A stretch of DNA of 64,000 bases from Enterococcus hermanniensis (GTDB taxonomy: Bacteria > Bacillota > Bacilli > Lactobacillales > Enterococcaceae). The stretch covers positions 186,001-250,000 of the forward strand of contig NZ_JXKQ01000001.1 of assembly GCF_001885945.1 (NCBI RefSeq), read 5' to 3'. This document shows, in pieces, positions 1 through 7,223 of the stretch (its first letter is position 1; each line of letters starts with the position of its first letter). The notes under the pieces were generated by a model, which worked only from the letters and a program-made list of their open reading frames with translations, was not told the origin of the DNA and searched no databases. The translations under genes were made by a program, and so were the position numbers.

Positions 1-158
1 GCAGCTTGTTTCAGGAGGAACTTACGCAACTCATCGTTGGCGACTTCATCACTGACTACTAAAATCCGGTCGATTCCTGTTGCTTTAGACCAAACTGTCG
101 CTACTTGACCGTGAATCAAACGATCATCGATACGAGTGAGTCGAATATCCATTACCAT
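1..158 (-). CDS. PTS mannose-family EIIB component, partial
   Basis: This is the first 52 codons of a gene that runs off the left edge. The translation begins MVMDIRLTRIDDRLIHGQVA, which carries the RIDDRLIHGQV signature around the phosphorylated histidine of EIIB proteins and domains of the mannose/fructose/sorbose PTS family. EIIB passes phosphate from EIIA to the sugar during uptake. I take the ATG at 158 because GGAGG (166-170) lies seven bases upstream; the ATG at 152 is the alternative. The gene lies downstream of a sigma-54 promoter and of the activator gene at 371-3148. Whether it is a separate EIIB or the start of EIIAB cannot be seen. Confidence 0.85.
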   Translation of the reverse strand, partial: MVMDIRLTRIDDRLIHGQVATVWSKATGIDRILVVSDEVANDELRKFLLKQA

Positions 159-252
159 CCCACCACCTCCTAATACTACAAGGCTTAGATGCTAAAAGAC
201 TTGTGCTACAATTTTTTGAGTACAGTCACACACAAGTACTCACTTATATTAA

Positions 253-268
253 AGCAAGTACCGTGCCA
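253..268 (-). promoter_or_regulatory. Sigma-54 (-24/-12) promoter of the PTS operon
   Basis: On the minus strand the sequence reads TGGCAC-GGTAC-TTGCT, matching the sigma-54 consensus TGGCAC-N5-TTGCA at all but the last base. Transcription would begin near 242, leaving a leader of about 85 bases before the PTS start at 158. The neighbouring gene encodes a sigma-54 activator with a GAFTGA loop, which independently supports the call. Confidence 0.85.
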
Positions 269-310
269 AAATACACTAATAAGAAATTCTTTATTTAACA
301 GCGTTTTTAC

Positions 311-368
311 GATACACAAAAAGGATACAGTATACTGTATCCTTTATTTGTGTATTTATTTGTGTATC
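311..368. promoter_or_regulatory. Palindromic upstream activating region for the PTS operon
   Basis: A perfect 26-bp palindrome spans 320-345 (half-site AAAGGATACAGTA). It is flanked by a 10-bp inverted pair, GATACACAAA (311-320) and TTTGTGTATC (359-368), with an extra TTTGTGTATT copy at 347-356. The block lies about 70-125 bp upstream of the predicted sigma-54 start, where enhancer sites of LevR-type activators sit. Read on the minus strand, the central palindrome followed by T residues could also end the activator transcript. Confidence 0.6.
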
Positions 369-370
369 TT

Positions 371-3148
371 TTAGACTTTTATTTCTTCATTATTTTTTAG
401 TAATTGATAAATATAATATCGTTCAGATGTAGGAATCGTGATTCTTAGCTGACTCTCTACTTCATTTAGTCCGCGATTCATCACTATATTATCTGTGATA
501 GCTTCATACGCTCTTTTTGTATCCGAATCAATTTTTAATGGTTGTTGTCTAATATTCCTTTCGATTACGCCTGCCATATGCATGACAAAGTTTACCATCA
601 ATGCATAATTCACCGTCTCACCATTTCCTTCGATTAATGTTTGCGCTAAACGCCATAGCGGTGCAATCAACTTTTTCGGATTAATAAACGTAAAACTTTC
701 TTCCATAAAATCCACACAGACTTGACGGGCCTTCTCTGCATCCAAGACAATCTCTTCTTGTGCAGACAAATCATTTTCTAACAACAGTTCATCCAAAATC
801 TGATCTGCATCTTGACTGATAAACTTCTCCATTGGAATATACGGCGCACCAACTTTTGGATCCATGATACCTGTAGTCGCTAAAAGTTTATATTCTTTTT
901 TGAAAACTGGAATTTTTGTTTTGATATCCGCTACCGATAGGGTTAAAACTTCTATATGCTTTAAGTTTCGTTGTTTCAATGGACGCTCGATGATTTCTTT
1001 CAAACGTTGAGCTGTCCCTTCACCCGAAGCACAAATCGCTAAAATAGCTTGTTTCTCTTTAGGCTCTGCTTTTTCTTTCGTGATATGACCATAACCACGA
1101 AAGCCTTCTAATGATTCAAACAATTCATCCACGCCCGAACCAAGAACACTGGACTTACGAGCAGCTTCGATTAATAGTGGTGTTGTCACCATATCTAAAG
1201 TACATACTTCGATTCCAGTATCCGTTCGGATTTCTTCATTAAAGGTAGCTAATGAACCCATATCGACCATAATCAAGACACCACTGCCTTCATCGACTTG
1301 AGTCACCGCTTCCCGCATTTTTTCGTAAGCTACTCGCGGATGCATATCCAGCGGCATATCTACCGAAAAAATATTACTTACATCTAATAACTCACGCACA
1401 ACTTGAACCATTGATGACGCCGTACTATTTCCATGTGCTGCTACTACGATCCCGATTTTCCCCGCTGATTGGTCTTCTCTCAACGATACTAATAATACGG
1501 TTAAATAATATTCTTCACTATCAGGGATCGTGACTTGAAATTCATGTTCCACTAGCGCCCGAATCTCTTGTGCTACTGAAAATTCTTTTGGATAATCTTT
1601 AGCCATCTCACGAATATTATCATTGGTTTCACGAGTCTGCCCAACGTTGATTTTCTTCAAGAAAGAAGAAATATGCAAACTCATCGCATAAATAAAGTTT
1701 TGTTGGAAATGGGTTTCCAGTCGCTCACTGACCAGAATAGCAATTTTATTACTAGTTTCAATCACACGTTTATCCACAAATTCAGTTAAGCGCGTTTCTG
1801 TATCAAATGTAAAGCCATGATCCTTATAAAAGGATTTTAAATGAACATTAATATCGGTTGAAATAAAGTGATTGATCGTTTCTTGATCCAATCCCTCATT
1901 TTTTAATAGCGCAGCTTTATCACCAATAATATCGTACAGATTATATGGCAATTCATAGGTATCTGTTTTGATCAATTCGTCGATTTCATTGGGTGTTACA
2001 ATCATTTCTGGTTCCAAGTATGGCGAAAAATCAGTGGATTTGTACCGATCCGCTGAAAGTTGGACTAAACCAGATTTGATTCCTTCTGTCAGATCATTCA
2101 ACGTAATATGGATCTCGGATTGAGTCATATGATTCATAAAACCACGGGCACAGATCAATTGTACATTGGATTTTAATTGTCCGACATTCCCATAAGTGAC
2201 ACTTCCCAAAAGAGCTTTTACTACATCTTCAGATAATGTGATCTTTCGTTGGATACGATTAGCTTCCATCGCCACCATGACTCGGACTAAATCAATTTGT
2301 TCAGCAGCCGGTCGATTACTAAATGAAGGCATTTGGATATTGATTGGAATCCGACGAACAAATGTATCCAGCAAGGCTGAATGTGGATCTTCTGTAGTGG
2401 CTCCGACAATTCTTACATTTGCAAACCGGTTTTTTCCACTTTCGCCTAAACGACTATATGTTCCATGATCCATAAAATAAAAAATCATTTCTTGTCCTTC
2501 TGGCGGTAACCGGTGGATTTCATCCAAGAACAACATGCCGCCATCGGCTTGATGGATCAATCCTTCTTTTTCGGTATCGGCACCAGTAAACGCACCTTTT
2601 TCATAACCAAACAAATGGCTCATCAAGAGTTCAGGATTATTGGCATAATCAGCACAGTTAAAAACAATCAAATCATGATCGGTTTCTACTACACCTTCTG
2701 CTTGAGCGAATTGAAACATTGCATGGGCAAAAAAAGTTTTCCCAGAACCTGTCGGACCAGTGATTAAACAATTCAGTCCTCTTGGCGGATATAAAATCGC
2801 TGCTTTTGCTTGCTCTACAGCATTTCGCATACTACCGGTCGAACCAATAATCTGCGTGAATACGTTTCCAGTGTTACGCTGTAACATTTTTCGCTCAGGC
2901 GCCTCTGTCGTGTGTTTCTCTTTAGGATTGGCTTCTTCTATCGAAACTGCTCGTTCTACTGACTGTGACGAGACAAAATAGCGGACTGGTCGGCCTTCAC
3001 TTTTATTCAATTGACCCTCTTTTACAAGGAGGTTCAGGTCTTTACTGGCATTTGTACGTTGAATATCCAAAGATTCTGCCACATCATTCGTCGTGACATG
3101 GGCATTTTCCAACACAAAGCGATAAATACGGTCAATCCGTCGTTCCAT
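371..3148 (-). CDS. LevR/ManR-type sigma-54 transcriptional activator with PTS regulation domains
   Basis: A 925-residue activator of a mannose-class PTS operon. It has an N-terminal helix-turn-helix (about 1-60), then a sigma-54 AAA+ domain with Walker A GPTGSGKT (131-138), the sigma-54 contact loop GAFTGA (185-190) and Walker B GGMLFLDE (203-210). A first PRD follows, then an EIIA-Man-like domain with its histidine in VVAAHGNS (His572), an EIIB-like stretch, and a second PRD at the C-terminus. Family members are switched by PTS phosphorylation on PRD and EIIA histidines and drive a -24/-12 promoter, which is present just downstream at 253-268. It resembles MptR/ManR of enterococci, LevR of Bacillus. 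The ATG start has AGGTG upstream. Confidence 0.92.
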   Translation of the reverse strand: MERRIDRIYRFVLENAHVTTNDVAESLDIQRTNASKDLNLLVKEGQLNKSEGRPVRYFVSSQSVERAVSIEEANPKEKHTTEAPERKMLQRNTGNVFTQIIGSTGSMRNAVEQAKAAILYPPRGLNCLITGPTGSGKTFFAHAMFQFAQAEGVVETDHDLIVFNCADYANNPELLMSHLFGYEKGAFTGADTEKEGLIHQADGGMLFLDEIHRLPPEGQEMIFYFMDHGTYSRLGESGKNRFANVRIVGATTEDPHSALLDTFVRRIPINIQMPSFSNRPAAEQIDLVRVMVAMEANRIQRKITLSEDVVKALLGSVTYGNVGQLKSNVQLICARGFMNHMTQSEIHITLNDLTEGIKSGLVQLSADRYKSTDFSPYLEPEMIVTPNEIDELIKTDTYELPYNLYDIIGDKAALLKNEGLDQETINHFISTDINVHLKSFYKDHGFTFDTETRLTEFVDKRVIETSNKIAILVSERLETHFQQNFIYAMSLHISSFLKKINVGQTRETNDNIREMAKDYPKEFSVAQEIRALVEHEFQVTIPDSEEYYLTVLLVSLREDQSAGKIGIVVAAHGNSTASSMVQVVRELLDVSNIFSVDMPLDMHPRVAYEKMREAVTQVDEGSGVLIMVDMGSLATFNEEIRTDTGIEVCTLDMVTTPLLIEAARKSSVLGSGVDELFESLEGFRGYGHITKEKAEPKEKQAILAICASGEGTAQRLKEIIERPLKQRNLKHIEVLTLSVADIKTKIPVFKKEYKLLATTGIMDPKVGAPYIPMEKFISQDADQILDELLLENDLSAQEEIVLDAEKARQVCVDFMEESFTFINPKKLIAPLWRLAQTLIEGNGETVNYALMVNFVMHMAGVIERNIRQQPLKIDSDTKRAYEAITDNIVMNRGLNEVESQLRITIPTSERYYIYQLLKNNEEIKV

Positions 3149-3160
3149 TTAGACACCTGC

Positions 3161-3176
3161 TTTATTTGTGTATTTA
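3161..3176. promoter_or_regulatory. Second copy of the UAS element, upstream of the activator gene
   Basis: The 16 bases TTTATTTGTGTATTTA are identical to 343-358 in the palindromic region at the other end of the activator gene. This copy lies 13-28 bases upstream of the activator start, so a protein bound here could affect the activator's own expression. Only the repeat is observed; autoregulation is inference. Confidence 0.4.
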
Positions 3177-3354
3177 ATCTATATCAATCATCTATAGTTT
3201 TTTATAAAATGTCAAACATTCGTATTTAAATGATACACTATTTTTATAAAAATGAAAAATGTTGGTTTTTATTTATTACTTTCTTTAGTGAATTTAGTTT
3301 TATTTTTCAGTAATTAGAAAAAATGACGGTTTTCTTCTATTATATATACATACG

Positions 3355-3389
3355 CAAAAAAGCCTGACCTCGATTAAAAAGTCAGGCTG
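3355..3389 (-). terminator. Intrinsic terminator of the membrane protein gene at 3413
   Basis: Inverted repeat AGCCTGAC (3361-3368) and GTCAGGCT (3381-3388); on the minus strand it is followed by a run of six T. Confidence 0.85.
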
Positions 3390-3412
3390 TACCCAATTCT
3401 TGTTAGTTAAAA

Positions 3413-4120
3413 TTATTTTCTAAAGCTAATATTTGGATAGTTTTTAACTAAACGATTCAAATTGTGATGTTTCAATTTCATCGGACGATTTTTGATCAAC
3501 TCGATTACTTTTTCTCTACTATTAGATGATTTACGATTGCTGAATAAGTGCTCTAATCGAAACTCTTTTATTGCGGCGTTGTTAGAATCTGATGTATCGA
3601 CCACAGCTTCCACTTCGCTCTTGGTTGTAAGCGTGAATATCAATGTCGCTAAAACATCTGCGAAAAATAGAATAGCTAAAATAATTGGTCCAATACTATT
3701 GGTAATCTCAGCAAAATCATGGATTTTTTCTTGGATCACAGGATTGATTACCTTTAATAAAAATAAGCATCCGATCCCCCAAAATAATGATACGGGAACT
3801 GCCACTCGACCTTCAATATTCAATGGTACCTTTGAGTAATCCCATAACTTCATACTAAAGAATTTTTCTAGTATCCAACTAGTGAAAAACTCAATGATCG
3901 TCACAATCACTACAATATTAAAATATAAATTGAGCAACGTCCCTGCATGTTCCGGGACTAACAAAATGACGGCCGAAACGCCAAAACCATAAACCGGGCA
4001 ATACGGACCTAATAAAAAACCTCTATAGACATAATGCCTCGCTTTAAAGGAACAATAAATGCTCTCCCATACCCATCCAATAAATGAATACACAATAAAT
4101 GTCATAAAAATAGATTCCAT
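3413..4120 (-). CDS. Putative ABC-transporter permease-like membrane protein (CmpB/PF06541 type)
   Basis: A 235-residue integral membrane protein with about five hydrophobic spans across the first 165 residues and a basic cytoplasmic tail. The N-terminal pattern FIVYSFIGWVWESIYCSF and the RGFLLGPYCPVYGFG stretch are typical of the family annotated as putative ABC transporter permease (PF06541), whose true function is not established. No ATPase partner is adjacent. AAAGGGAGAG precedes the ATG at good spacing, and the gene has its own terminator, so it is probably monocistronic. It lies immediately outside the left repeat of the rpmA island. Confidence 0.75.
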   Translation of the reverse strand: MESIFMTFIVYSFIGWVWESIYCSFKARHYVYRGFLLGPYCPVYGFGVSAVILLVPEHAGTLLNLYFNIVVIVTIIEFFTSWILEKFFSMKLWDYSKVPLNIEGRVAVPVSLFWGIGCLFLLKVINPVIQEKIHDFAEITNSIGPIILAILFFADVLATLIFTLTTKSEVEAVVDTSDSNNAAIKEFRLEHLFSNRKSSNSREKVIELIKNRPMKLKHHNLNRLVKNYPNISFRK

Positions 4121-4238
4121 CGTCTCTCCCTTTCAAATTTTATTTATAACCCTAAAATTACCATACCATTAAGCACAGTGTTTATAAAGCCATAACAAAA
4201 CTGAATCTCGGGAGACCACTCGGTAAACCTAGTTTTAG

Positions 4239-4316
4239 CCAAACAAAAAAAGCTCCATCCCTTGCTAGACAAGGGATAGAGCTATTTGTAATTAAGCTTC
4301 TTTGAGCTACTGGGTA
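4239..4316. repeat. Left copy of the rpmA-end direct repeat (putative att remnant)
   Basis: Matches 7224-7300 at all but three positions: C for T at 4255, T for A at 4265, and one extra T in the CTTCTTT run near 4301. It includes a copy of the rpmA terminator hairpin (4251-4283, one mismatch) and the rpmA C-terminal codons, here shifted out of frame by the extra T. Its hairpin could still stop minus-strand transcripts leaving the island. Confidence 0.9.
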
Positions 4317-4434
4317 AAGAAATGAACAATTTTAGGCTATGTTTACTAAGGAAAATAAACCGCTATTCCAAAGTCTTTATAAGCCAATATACTAAACTGA
4401 ATAAAACTAAGTGTAATCAAATTGACTTGGGGCA

Positions 4435-4459
4435 GCCGTTCACTTTGTGGGCGGTTTTT
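4435..4459 (+). terminator. Possible plus-strand terminator inside the island
   Basis: GCCGTTCAC and GTGGGCGGT pair with G-T wobbles around a TTT loop and are followed by TTTTTC. No plus-strand gene feeds into it. 4317-4504 otherwise shows no convincing gene. Confidence 0.35.
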
Positions 4460-4504
4460 CTTATTAATATCCTTAATTTACAATCAAGAAATAGGAGAAA
4501 TTAC

Positions 4505-4541
4505 AAAAAGAGGAAAATCAGTTATTAGTTTCCCTCTTTTT
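4505..4541 (-). terminator. Terminator after the island membrane-protein gene
   Basis: AAAAAGAGGAAA (4505-4516) pairs with TTTCCCTCTTTTT (4529-4541) apart from one bulged base, giving T runs in both directions. It overlaps the stop of the gene at 4540. Confidence 0.6.
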
Positions 4542-5088
4542 AATCTTTTTGAGGTGGAACCTTTTTCATTCTTAACTTAGTCCTTTCCTCATTGCTAATT
4601 TTTAAACTAGATTTAGGTCTATTAGACTTGTCATCTTGGTTAAAAGATATCAAAAGTAAGTAATATATAGTCCGTATTGATGAAGCTATTGAAAAAATTA
4701 AAAAGAAAACCCATGTATACACACAGTAATCAACATATTTTAGTGTTGGAGAGAACTCTAGAACTGATTGCATGATAATAGAAATGATAAGCAAAATAAA
4801 ATTTGTTATTAAAGTCTCTAAACTATATTTAAAAATTATTTTGTCTCCTCTATTTCTTTGTAATTTAATCATAATATCTTTATCTGCCAAAGTTACAACG
4901 ACTCCAAATAGTGCAACTAGCACACCAATTATTATTGATGTGAATGTTATTACAGACTCTAATATTTTATCTAAACCCGGAAGATCGTGTTTAACTATAC
5001 CTAAGTTTAAATTAACTATACAAATAGTCACAGAAAAAAGTAGTGGAAAACGCCAAATAATTTTATCAACTATTTTCATCATTGTCAC
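4540..5088 (-). CDS. Small multi-spanning membrane protein of the island, possible effector
   Basis: A 182-residue protein that I do not recognise. Hydrophobic spans lie at about 14-30, 46-67, 91-110 and 120-147. A basic loop LADKDIMIKLQRNRGDK lies between spans two and three, and the C-terminal tail (about 150-182) is highly charged and lysine-rich. It starts 15 bases after the stop of the 306-aa gene with a strong GAGGTGG site, so the two are co-transcribed and probably co-translated. A soluble protein followed by a small membrane protein is the layout of many membrane-acting toxin and abortive-infection modules, but nothing in the sequence proves this. It could equally be a phage-derived superinfection-exclusion protein. 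Confidence 0.75.
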   Translation of the reverse strand: MTMMKIVDKIIWRFPLLFSVTICIVNLNLGIVKHDLPGLDKILESVITFTSIIIGVLVALFGVVVTLADKDIMIKLQRNRGDKIIFKYSLETLITNFILLIISIIMQSVLEFSPTLKYVDYCVYTWVFFLIFSIASSIRTIYYLLLISFNQDDKSNRPKSSLKISNEERTKLRMKKVPPQKD

Positions 5089-5103
5089 ACCACCTCAATT
5101 AAG

Positions 5104-6024
5104 TTATCTTCTCAGATAAAAATTTATATCTCGTTTTCTATTTTCTCTACCATTGCCTTGACAATACTTTTGTCCTAAAGCATCCATCATTGCATCAAAA
5201 CGTATGGGATTATTACGTTCAGTATTAAAACTAATTTCATCCTTAGGGCTATCTAAAAATAGATCAACCATCCGTTGCTTAGTTTCGTTCTCCTCAATAA
5301 TATTCACTTTTGCGCGATCAAAAACAATCGGATTATTTTGAATATCATCTACGATAGCATTTACCTCATCTTCATCAACTTCCAACGACCGATCCATACC
5401 TACAGAATAAGTGAATTCTAAGTAAGGGGAAGGTGTTTCTTGCATCGCTCTGACCATCTGACCTACAGTACTTCTCAAATTATCTAATAATCCCCTAGCC
5501 CTTAGCGTAGGCATGTCTGCTACTCTAACAATAATTTTCCGACACCTTCTTGAACGTCTAACTTTTTGAAAACTATCAGTCGCTACTATCTTTCTCAGAT
5601 GCACTACAGTTTCATTTGGGGTTGTATTATTAAAGTATTGCTCCAATCCAACTGGTGATACACTATGGCTATTTTTTTGTACCATTATAACATTGTTTTC
5701 AGGATCAAATAAGCAACTAACATCTTCACTAACAAACTGGTTATCTTCTAAATCCATAAATTCGCTTGGAATATCGGGCCCTGATAAAGATGGAACATCA
5801 TTAGGACGTTGACGCATAAAACGTAAAAACCAACATTCATAATTGGGATGATAATATGCTTGTTCTAGTCTCACAGAATCTTCTTTGTACGGTCTCGTTC
5901 TTTCCGCCAGTGAAACACCTTCCATAATATTAATCCATGCTTCTAAGTCAAAAAATGCTTCTCTTGCGTTAGGTACTTCTTCAGTCAATTGATAATACTC
6001 ACACTTAAATTTTTTTATTGCCAT
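5104..6024 (-). CDS. Unknown cytosolic 306-aa protein (DUF6731-like), first gene of the SOS-boxed pair
   Basis: A soluble protein without signal peptide, membrane span or recognised catalytic motif. The N-terminal half has the pattern KKFKCEYYQL near the start and LFDPENNVIMVQKN...SPVGLEQYFN around residues 105-130. This resembles, from memory only, proteins annotated DUF6731 or similar. A basic stretch RRSRRCRKIIVRV follows near 156-168, then acidic segments and a basic C-terminus. The ATG at 6024 is preceded by AAGAAGGA at five bases; that ribosome site is sequestered in a predicted leader hairpin. The promoter overlaps a LexA-like box. The protein may sense damage or infection or restrain the membrane protein encoded next; neither is shown. 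Confidence 0.75.
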   Translation of the reverse strand: MAIKKFKCEYYQLTEEVPNAREAFFDLEAWINIMEGVSLAERTRPYKEDSVRLEQAYYHPNYECWFLRFMRQRPNDVPSLSGPDIPSEFMDLEDNQFVSEDVSCLFDPENNVIMVQKNSHSVSPVGLEQYFNNTTPNETVVHLRKIVATDSFQKVRRSRRCRKIIVRVADMPTLRARGLLDNLRSTVGQMVRAMQETPSPYLEFTYSVGMDRSLEVDEDEVNAIVDDIQNNPIVFDRAKVNIIEENETKQRMVDLFLDSPKDEISFNTERNNPIRFDAMMDALGQKYCQGNGRENRKRDINFYLRR

Positions 6025-6025
6025 A

Positions 6026-6129
6026 ATAATCCTTCTTCCATTACATTAGCTAACCTAATTAAAACAAAAGAAAGCCAAGAAAACAAGGTTCTCTCAGCTT
6101 TCAATTAGCTAATATAATCAAAGGATTAT
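6026..6129 (-). promoter_or_regulatory. Structured 5' leader: ribosome-site sequestration with a nested terminator hairpin
   Basis: Three nested inverted repeats fill the leader. The outer stem pairs 6121-6129 with 6026-6034 (9 bp) and hides the AAGGA ribosome site. The middle stem pairs 6105-6118 with 6040-6053 (14 bp including one G-U; core ATTAGCTAA). The inner hairpin (about 6070-6102, GAAAGC/GCTTTC with further wobble pairs) is followed on the minus strand by TTTTGTTTT, the form of an intrinsic terminator. The predicted transcription start at about 6129 coincides with the outer stem edge. This suggests control of both termination and translation. The inner hairpin alone might simply end the transcript of the gene at 6206. 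Confidence 0.7.
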
Positions 6130-6135
6130 GACAGT

Positions 6136-6165
6136 ATTATACCACACAAAAAGAACATACGTTCA
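6136..6165 (-). promoter_or_regulatory. Promoter with LexA/SOS-type box
   Basis: The minus strand carries a perfect TATAAT (6136-6141) with TGG immediately upstream, forming an extended -10. GAACATACGTTC (6153-6164) matches the Gram-positive LexA core GAAC-N4-GTTC and overlaps the poor -35 region. Repressor bound here would block RNA polymerase. dinB in this window has the same core in its spacer (34563-34574). Confidence 0.7.
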
Positions 6166-6205
6166 TGTAATGTATCCTATATTTGATAATTTTTTTAATC
6201 CTCAA

Positions 6206-6892
6206 TTAAGCTTCCATTTCCATCATCAATCTGCCAACTTCATTTTCGATCAAATCTAAAATGTTTTGCGTTTCATAACTAACCCGATGAATATCATCAA
6301 GAAATTGTCCTAAAGTGTAATTATCTGGAATTTTTTTATCAAATTTAACTGGATCTGTAATTTTAAGTAGCCCAAGTATTTGATCAATATACAAATCAAT
6401 TATCCTAAATTTTAAAGAAGAAACATACACCCATTGCTTCTTTATACGAGGAAAATAAGCCATATTTATAGTAATATTTCTCATAACATTTCTATTAAAA
6501 AAATCATCTTCAATCTGTGTGCGATAGTCCTTAAACCTACTTTTTTGCTCATCAGTAATATCATTAATTTTTGTATTACGCAGTAGTGATTCTATTTCTA
6601 AACTTACTTGAGCATTATTTCTTGCATATTGGACGACTAACTCATAAAGATCTGCAAGTTTTTCTAACTTGAAACGATAAAGATAATTTGAATTATTAAG
6701 CTTTTGACTATATTCATACTGAATACGTAATTTTTCAATTTCAGATGTGATTTGTTTATCTATTTTTGCTTGTTCGCTTACTATATTTCTTTTGGAAACC
6801 TTATTTGAAATGTATCCAGATAGTAGAACAGTTAGAATACTACCAATTAAACCAATGAAATCACTAGGATGCTTTAAAAAATAATTTACCAC
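6206..6892 (-). CDS. Island protein with one N-terminal membrane span and a coiled coil
   Basis: About 228 residues, function not recognised. A single hydrophobic span (about residues 7-24, FIGLIGSILTVLLSGYI) is followed by a charged helix with heptad-like spacing (about 30-70), then a mostly helical, charged C-terminal region ending in an acidic helix. I choose the GTG at 6892 because GAGGTGAG (6898-6905) lies at proper distance; the GTG at 6901 would overlap that site. The gene is 180 bases upstream of the SOS-boxed pair, in the same direction, with the promoter and leader between them. It is therefore either a separate accessory gene or a third member of the system. Confidence 0.7.
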   Translation of the reverse strand: MVNYFLKHPSDFIGLIGSILTVLLSGYISNKVSKRNIVSEQAKIDKQITSEIEKLRIQYEYSQKLNNSNYLYRFKLEKLADLYELVVQYARNNAQVSLEIESLLRNTKINDITDEQKSRFKDYRTQIEDDFFNRNVMRNITINMAYFPRIKKQWVYVSSLKFRIIDLYIDQILGLLKITDPVKFDKKIPDNYTLGQFLDDIHRVSYETQNILDLIENEVGRLMMEMEA

Positions 6893-6928
6893 CAAACTCA
6901 CCTCGATACCAGTATACCAAAAGGCCCA

Positions 6929-7099
6929 TCAATCGATGGACTTGCCTAAATTCAATCTTATCTCTTTAACCCTACCATCAAGCGTAGCAGCATCCAAAAC
7001 ATATTCTATCTTATGGTATACGATTCCATTTTCATAATCATCTATTGTACCAGCTATACCTTCGAATACACCTAATACCTCAGAAAATTCCACTTTCAC
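6929..7099 (-). CDS. Small 56-aa unknown protein of the island
   Basis: A GTG-initiated reading frame beginning VKVEFSEVLGVFEGIAGTI and ending GRVKEIRLNLGKSID. The balanced composition and lack of low-complexity sequence suggest a real, phage-like small protein; I cannot name it. Its start overlaps the stop of the micro-ORF at 7096-7170 by four bases (GTGA), typical of translational coupling. The short hairpin CCATC/GATGG at about 6926-6939, followed by GCCTTTT on the minus strand, may end it. Confidence 0.4.
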   Translation of the reverse strand: MKVEFSEVLGVFEGIAGTIDDYENGIVYHKIEYVLDAATLDGRVKEIRLNLGKSID

Positions 7100-7170
7100 A
7101 CTATAAAGTCTGCTTCTTCGTATTGATCAACAAACAGTTCTGCAACTTCTCTATCCGGTGTCCACGACAT
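7096..7170 (-). CDS. Micro-ORF or gene remnant upstream of the 56-aa frame
   Basis: A 24-codon frame beginning MSWTPDREVAELFVDQYEEA and ending in TGA that overlaps the next start. The ribosome site is weak. It may be the C-terminal remnant of a phage-type gene or a coupled leader peptide. A possible promoter (TTGATT, 17 bases, TATTAG) lies just upstream at about 7180-7210. The rest of 6900-7223 shows no other gene. Confidence 0.3.
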   Translation of the reverse strand: MSWTPDREVAELFVDQYEEADFIV

Positions 7171-7223
7171 TCCATTAATTTGCTAATAACTTCTAAACAT
7201 TTTACAATCAAATCTCTATCTAT

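Noticed and set aside
189-374. 61-residue plus-strand frame
   Set aside because: It overlaps the sigma-54 promoter and the enhancer palindromes and lacks a ribosome site.
4322-4528. 68-residue plus-strand frame in the island
   Set aside because: No ribosome site, odd composition, and it runs through a hairpin; looks like chance in A+T-rich DNA.
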